From positions 124,001 to 188,000 of the forward strand of contig CAMCIK010000001.1 of the NCBI GenBank assembly GCA_945874825.1: a stretch of DNA of 64,000 bases. The letters run 5' to 3'. The first letter of the stretch is position 1. Every line of letters begins with the position of its first letter. A program made the translations under genes and the position numbers. This document shows, piece after piece, positions 60,018 to 64,000 of this stretch. A model generated the notes under the pieces. The model was not told where the DNA came from. It was given only the letters and a program-made list of their open reading frames with translations, and did not search any database. This DNA is from Phenylobacterium deserti (GTDB lineage Bacteria > Pseudomonadota > Alphaproteobacteria > Caulobacterales > Caulobacteraceae).

Positions 60018-61378
60018 TGCGCCGCCATCTTGCCCCCATCGCCGCCGCCTTGGCCGTCGCCGCCGCACTTCCGGCCGCAGCCGAGACCCTCGCCATCACC
60101 GGCGCGCGGATCCTCACCGCTGGCCCGGCCGGGACCCTGGAGCCGGGTGTGGTGGTCGTCCGCGATGGCAAGATCGTCTCGGTTGGCCGGGGCGCGCCGC
60201 CCGCCGGTGCCCGGGTGATCGACGCCTCGGGCGCCGTGGTGACTCCCGGCCTCTTTGCGACAGGGAGCCTGCTGGGCGCCGTCGAGATCAGCGCCCTGGG
60301 CGACGATCTTTCGGTCGACAATCCCCAGATCGGCGCCGCCTTTGACATCCGGGAAGGCCTGGATCCGGCCTCGACCCTGATCCCCGTGGCGCGGACGGGC
60401 GGGCTCACCAGCGCGGTCGTCCTGCCCCAGCCTGCCGGCGGCGGCTGGGACTACCACGAGGACGATGGCGACGTCGCGGACGACCAACTGACCTCCGGCG
60501 GCGGCGGTGGGCCACGGCCCAACACCCTGTTTGCCGGTCAGGGCGCCGTCATCCGCCTGAACGGTGGCGAGGACATGGTCGTGCGCGGCGGCGTCGGCGT
60601 GGTCGTGGCCTTCGGCAAGGCCGGGGCGCGGTCGGCCGGTGGGGCGCGGGGCGCCCAGACCGCGGCCCTGAAGGCGGTGCTCGCCGACGTCCGCGCCTAC
60701 GCCGCGAACCGGGGCGCTTGGGAAAAGGGAAGCTATCGCGAGCTTGGCCTGTCCAAGGCAGACCTCGAGGCCCTGGTACCGCTCGTCCAGGGGCGCACAC
60801 CCCTCATCGCCCGCGTCCACAGGGCGGCCGACATCCGCGCCGTCCTGAAGCTTGCCCGGGAGGAGAAGCTGAAGCTCATCCTCGAAGGTGCCGAGGAAGG
60901 CTGGATGACGGCCGCCGAGATCGCCCGCGCCGGCGTCCCGGTGATCATCAATCCGATCACCAACCGTCCGGACAGCTTCGAGATCCTGGGCGCGACCCTG
61001 GAGAATGCCGCCCGGCTGCACGCCGCCGGCGTGACCCTGGCCTTCACAGGGCCGGAGGGTGCCGCACACCGGGCCCGCGAGACCCGCTACGGCGCCGGGA
61101 CGGCGGTGGCCTGGGGCCTGCCCTGGGACGCCGCTCTTGCAGCGGTGACGATCAATCCAGCGCGGATGTTCGGCGTCGGCGACCGCACGGGAAGCCTGGA
61201 GCCGGGCAAGGACGCCGACCTGGTTATCTGGTCAGGCGACCCCTTCGAACCCCTCTCGACGCCCAAGGCGGTCTACATCCGCGGCGAGGCCCAGTCCCTG
61301 ACGACCCGGCAGACAGAGCTCAGGGACCGCTACCTGGATCTCGGAAGGCCCCTGCCGCCCGCCTACAAACACCGCTAG
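60017..61378 (+). CDS. exported amidohydrolase-family protein lacking canonical metal ligands
   Basis: Signal peptide; HxH position reads GLFATGSLLG; amidohydrolase C-terminus NPARMFGVGDRTGSLEPGKDADLVIWSGDP; TGATG overlap with upstream gene. Confidence 0.9.
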   Translation: MRRHLAPIAAALAVAAALPAAAETLAITGARILTAGPAGTLEPGVVVVRDGKIVSVGRGAPPAGARVIDASGAVVTPGLFATGSLLGAVEISALGDDLSVDNPQIGAAFDIREGLDPASTLIPVARTGGLTSAVVLPQPAGGGWDYHEDDGDVADDQLTSGGGGGPRPNTLFAGQGAVIRLNGGEDMVVRGGVGVVVAFGKAGARSAGGARGAQTAALKAVLADVRAYAANRGAWEKGSYRELGLSKADLEALVPLVQGRTPLIARVHRAADIRAVLKLAREEKLKLILEGAEEGWMTAAEIARAGVPVIINPITNRPDSFEILGATLENAARLHAAGVTLAFTGPEGAAHRARETRYGAGTAVAWGLPWDAALAAVTINPARMFGVGDRTGSLEPGKDADLVIWSGDPFEPLSTPKAVYIRGEAQSLTTRQTELRDRYLDLGRPLPPAYKHR

Positions 61379-61397
61379 GGGCCGTCCGACCGGCGCG

Positions 61398-63191
61398 TCA
61401 GCCGACCAGAGCCTCGAAGGCGTCGACCTGGCGCTCAAGTTGGCGCACGCCCGCCGCCCAGAAGCCAGGGTCCCTGGGGTCGAGGCCAAAGCGCGCCAGG
61501 GCCTCGGCGCAGGTCCGGGTCCCCCCGGACGCCAGCAGGTCCTCGTAGAGGGGCACGAAGGCCAGGGGGTCCTCCCGGCGCCTTTCCATCAAGGCCCGGA
61601 CCAGCAGGTCGCCGAAGGCGTAGGCGTAGACATAGAAGGGCGAGTGCACGAAGTGGCTGATATAGCCCCAATAGTGCTCGTAGCCGGCGTTTAGCCGCAC
61701 CGCCGGGCCCAGGCTGTCGCCCATCACCTCCAGCCAAAGTGCGCCGATCGCCTCGGGGGATAGCTCGCCATCGCGTCGGGCGGCGTGGAACCGGGTCTCG
61801 AACCGGTGGAAGGCCATTTGCCGGACGACAGTGTTCAGGCCATCCTCGATCTGTCCGGCCAGCAGGCCGAGCCTTTCCGCCGGTCCTGCCTCCGCCAGGA
61901 GTCGCTCGAAGACCAGCCCCTCGCCGAAGATGGAGGCGGTCTCCGCCAGGGTCAGGGGCGTGTCGGCCAGCAAGGTGCCCAGCGGGGCGCAGAGGCGCTG
62001 GTGGACAGCGTGGCCCAGCTCGTGGGCCAGGGTCAGGACATCCCGGCGCTCGCCCATGTAGTTCAGGAAGACATAGGGATGGTGCGGCGCGATCACCGGG
62101 TGGGAATAGGCTCCTGACTGCTTGCCCGGGCGGGGCCGGGCGTCGATCCAGGGTTGTTCGAAGAGGTCGCGGGCGCCGTCCGCGAACCGGGGCGCCAGGT
62201 CCCGGAAGCTGGCCTCGACGATCGCGCGCGCCTCGGGCCAGGTCCAGGTCCGCGGCGTGCCGGAGTCCAAAGGCGCATTGCGGTCCCAGTGATCCAGGGC
62301 GGTCCGCCCCATCACCTTCGCCTTCAGGCGGTAATAGCGATGACTGACCCGCGCATAGCCGGATGAAACTGCGGTCTCGAGGGCGTGGACGGCCTCGGGG
62401 TCGACCTCATTGCCAAGGTGGCGTCCTGCTGCCGGATCCGGATACCGCCGCCAGCGATCCTCGACCTGCTTCTCGAAGGCCAGGGTGTTGAGGGCCAGGG
62501 CCAGGGTGGGTCCCGACTCGGCGAGGGCGGAGGACAGGCCCGAGGCCACACTCCGGCGCGCTTCGGGGTTCGGGTCGGAAAGGGCGTTCAGCGCCTCCGG
62601 CAGCGTCAGCCGGCGCCGGCCCGCACGCACCTTCATCCGGGCGAGGGTCTCGTCATAGAGCCGGGTCCAGTTGGCCACCGCCGGGCCCCGGTCGACCAGA
62701 ATCCTCTCCAGGTCCGCCGAGAGTTCGTGCGGCCGGAAGGCCCGCACCCGGCGCAGCCAGGGACGCCAGCGCCCGGCGTCGGGAAAGGCCGCGAGGGCGG
62801 CCTCGATCTCGGCGTCCTCCAGCTGGTTGATCTCGAGGGTGAAGAACAGGCTCTCGGCACCGATTGCAGCCGACCGTGTCCGGATGTCCGACTCGAAGCG
62901 CGCCCAGTCGGGGTCATCCCGGGCCGTGGACGCCGCCAGACCCGCGAAGGCCCCAACGCGCCAGAGCGCGTTGGAAGCCGCCTCGTTGAGCCGGATCCCC
63001 TTGTCCAGGAGCCCGCCCAGGGCGGCCGGGTCGGACCGCGAACTCACCAGGCGTCCCTTGAGGGTGACCAGTTCAGCGTTGGTGCTTGCAGCCGCGCCAA
63101 GGTCGGCGTCGATGCGGGGGTCCTCCCGGCCGGCGTAGAGGTCGTCAAGACGCCAGACGGGCAGGGTGTCGGGGGAAACATGAGCGGTCAT
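61398..63191 (-). CDS. pepF: M3-family oligoendopeptidase F
   Basis: TLAHELGHAVHQ (HExxH), Y-rich C-terminal region YSHFVHSPFYVYAYAFGDLL. Confidence 0.95.
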   Translation of the reverse strand: MTAHVSPDTLPVWRLDDLYAGREDPRIDADLGAAASTNAELVTLKGRLVSSRSDPAALGGLLDKGIRLNEAASNALWRVGAFAGLAASTARDDPDWARFESDIRTRSAAIGAESLFFTLEINQLEDAEIEAALAAFPDAGRWRPWLRRVRAFRPHELSADLERILVDRGPAVANWTRLYDETLARMKVRAGRRRLTLPEALNALSDPNPEARRSVASGLSSALAESGPTLALALNTLAFEKQVEDRWRRYPDPAAGRHLGNEVDPEAVHALETAVSSGYARVSHRYYRLKAKVMGRTALDHWDRNAPLDSGTPRTWTWPEARAIVEASFRDLAPRFADGARDLFEQPWIDARPRPGKQSGAYSHPVIAPHHPYVFLNYMGERRDVLTLAHELGHAVHQRLCAPLGTLLADTPLTLAETASIFGEGLVFERLLAEAGPAERLGLLAGQIEDGLNTVVRQMAFHRFETRFHAARRDGELSPEAIGALWLEVMGDSLGPAVRLNAGYEHYWGYISHFVHSPFYVYAYAFGDLLVRALMERRREDPLAFVPLYEDLLASGGTRTCAEALARFGLDPRDPGFWAAGVRQLERQVDAFEALVG

Positions 63192-63340
63192 GTCCCGAAC
63201 CTAACCCACGGCTCCCCGCCGCCGCCAGCCCTGGGCTGACAGGGAAACGGCACCTTCGACTTGACGGGATGGCAGGTGAGGGGCGATTTTAGGGACCGGC
63301 TGGGGATCGCCGCTGACCTGACCGGAGTAGATACCAGAAA

Positions 63341-63730
63341 ATGATGTTCCGAGCCGCCGTTCTGGCCCTGGCCACCCTGGCCGCCGTGCCCACCGTCTCC
63401 GCAGCGCAGACAGATCCCGCCCGCGCCTCAACCCCCTGCTTTCGCCTGAGCGACCTTGGCGGACACAAGATCGCCTCGTCCGACAGCCTCTACTATTCGG
63501 TGCGCCGAAAGGAAGTCTACAAGTTCACCTTCAGCGGATCCTGCCTCGCCGGCGTGACCAACTCGGACCCCCTGGTCCTGGAGCCCCTCGGCGCTTCCAG
63601 CCAGATCTGCAAGCCCATGGACCTGAACCTCGGTGTGGGCGGACCCATGTCCCGTCGGTGCATCATCAAGTCGATCGAGCGGTTGACCCCGGAACAGGCC
63701 GAAGCCCTGCCCAAGAAGCTGAAGCCCTAG
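63341..63730 (+). CDS. exported hypothetical protein (DUF6491-like)
   Basis: Signal peptide; CFRLSDLGGHKIASSDSLYYSVRRKEVYKFTFSGSC. Confidence 0.75.
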   Translation: MMFRAAVLALATLAAVPTVSAAQTDPARASTPCFRLSDLGGHKIASSDSLYYSVRRKEVYKFTFSGSCLAGVTNSDPLVLEPLGASSQICKPMDLNLGVGGPMSRRCIIKSIERLTPEQAEALPKKLKP

Positions 63731-63747
63731 ATTCAGTTCCGCGGGCC

Positions 63748-64000
63748 TCAGCGGCCCTGGGGCAGGGGCTCGAGTCCCAGGCAGACCGAGACGCAGCGCC
63801 GCGCCAGCTCCTCGCCGGCGTCGACCATGGGCACGCGGACATCCGCCGGGTCGAGCACGAGGGGCGCTTCGGTGCATCCGGCAATGACCGCCTCTGCGCC
63901 TTCGGTGACCAGGGCCTCGGCGAGGGCGGCCATGCTCTCCCGGACCTCGGGTCCCAGGTCGCCACCCTTGATACGTGCCAGCAGGTCCATGAAGCGGGCC
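63748..64000 (-). CDS. aspartate/glutamate racemase family protein, C-terminal part (runs off window)
   Basis: EAVIAGCTEAPLVLDPADVRVPMVDAGEELARR. Confidence 0.85.
   Translation of the reverse strand, partial: ARFMDLLARIKGGDLGPEVRESMAALAEALVTEGAEAVIAGCTEAPLVLDPADVRVPMVDAGEELARRCVSVCLGLEPLPQGR

Noticed and set aside
58548-60068. 506-aa minus-strand ORF opposite the first amidohydrolase
   Set aside because: Antisense shadow ORF; the plus strand has clear amidohydrolase motifs

Overview
High-GC alphaproteobacterial chromosomal window. The conserved yebC...ruvCAB-ybgC...tolQRAB-pal-cpoB-tilS block and the adjacent pntAA/pntAB/pntB with aa3-oxidase subunit IV suggest Caulobacterales, possibly Phenylobacterium-like; this lineage call is inference. 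I support about 65 CDSs, two of them cut by the window edges. I see no rRNA, tRNA, CRISPR array, transposase or prophage. Most genes are ordinary metabolic or envelope genes. The best second-look items are: (1) a tandem exported amidohydrolase pair in which the second member has lost the HxH and other metal ligands (58575-61378); (2) a single-chain BC-BCCP-CT acyl-CoA carboxylase lying between ybgC and tolQ (42760-46176); (3) an orphan 536-aa membrane protein with a periplasmic coiled coil and a cytosolic beta-rich, possibly AIM24-like, domain (30964-32574); (4) a thiolase-like/DUF35/APH-like/P450/orphan cluster that could be a side-chain-cleaving aldolase system (9513-15216); (5) a MoxR/CoxE pair convergent with an IorAB-type molybdenum hydroxylase (15317-20324); (6) a structured intergenic repeat block (33968-34116); (7) a WYL regulator divergent from an orphan small gene across nested dyads (4439-5923). 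None of these is proven to be a new system; all were read by eye without database searches.
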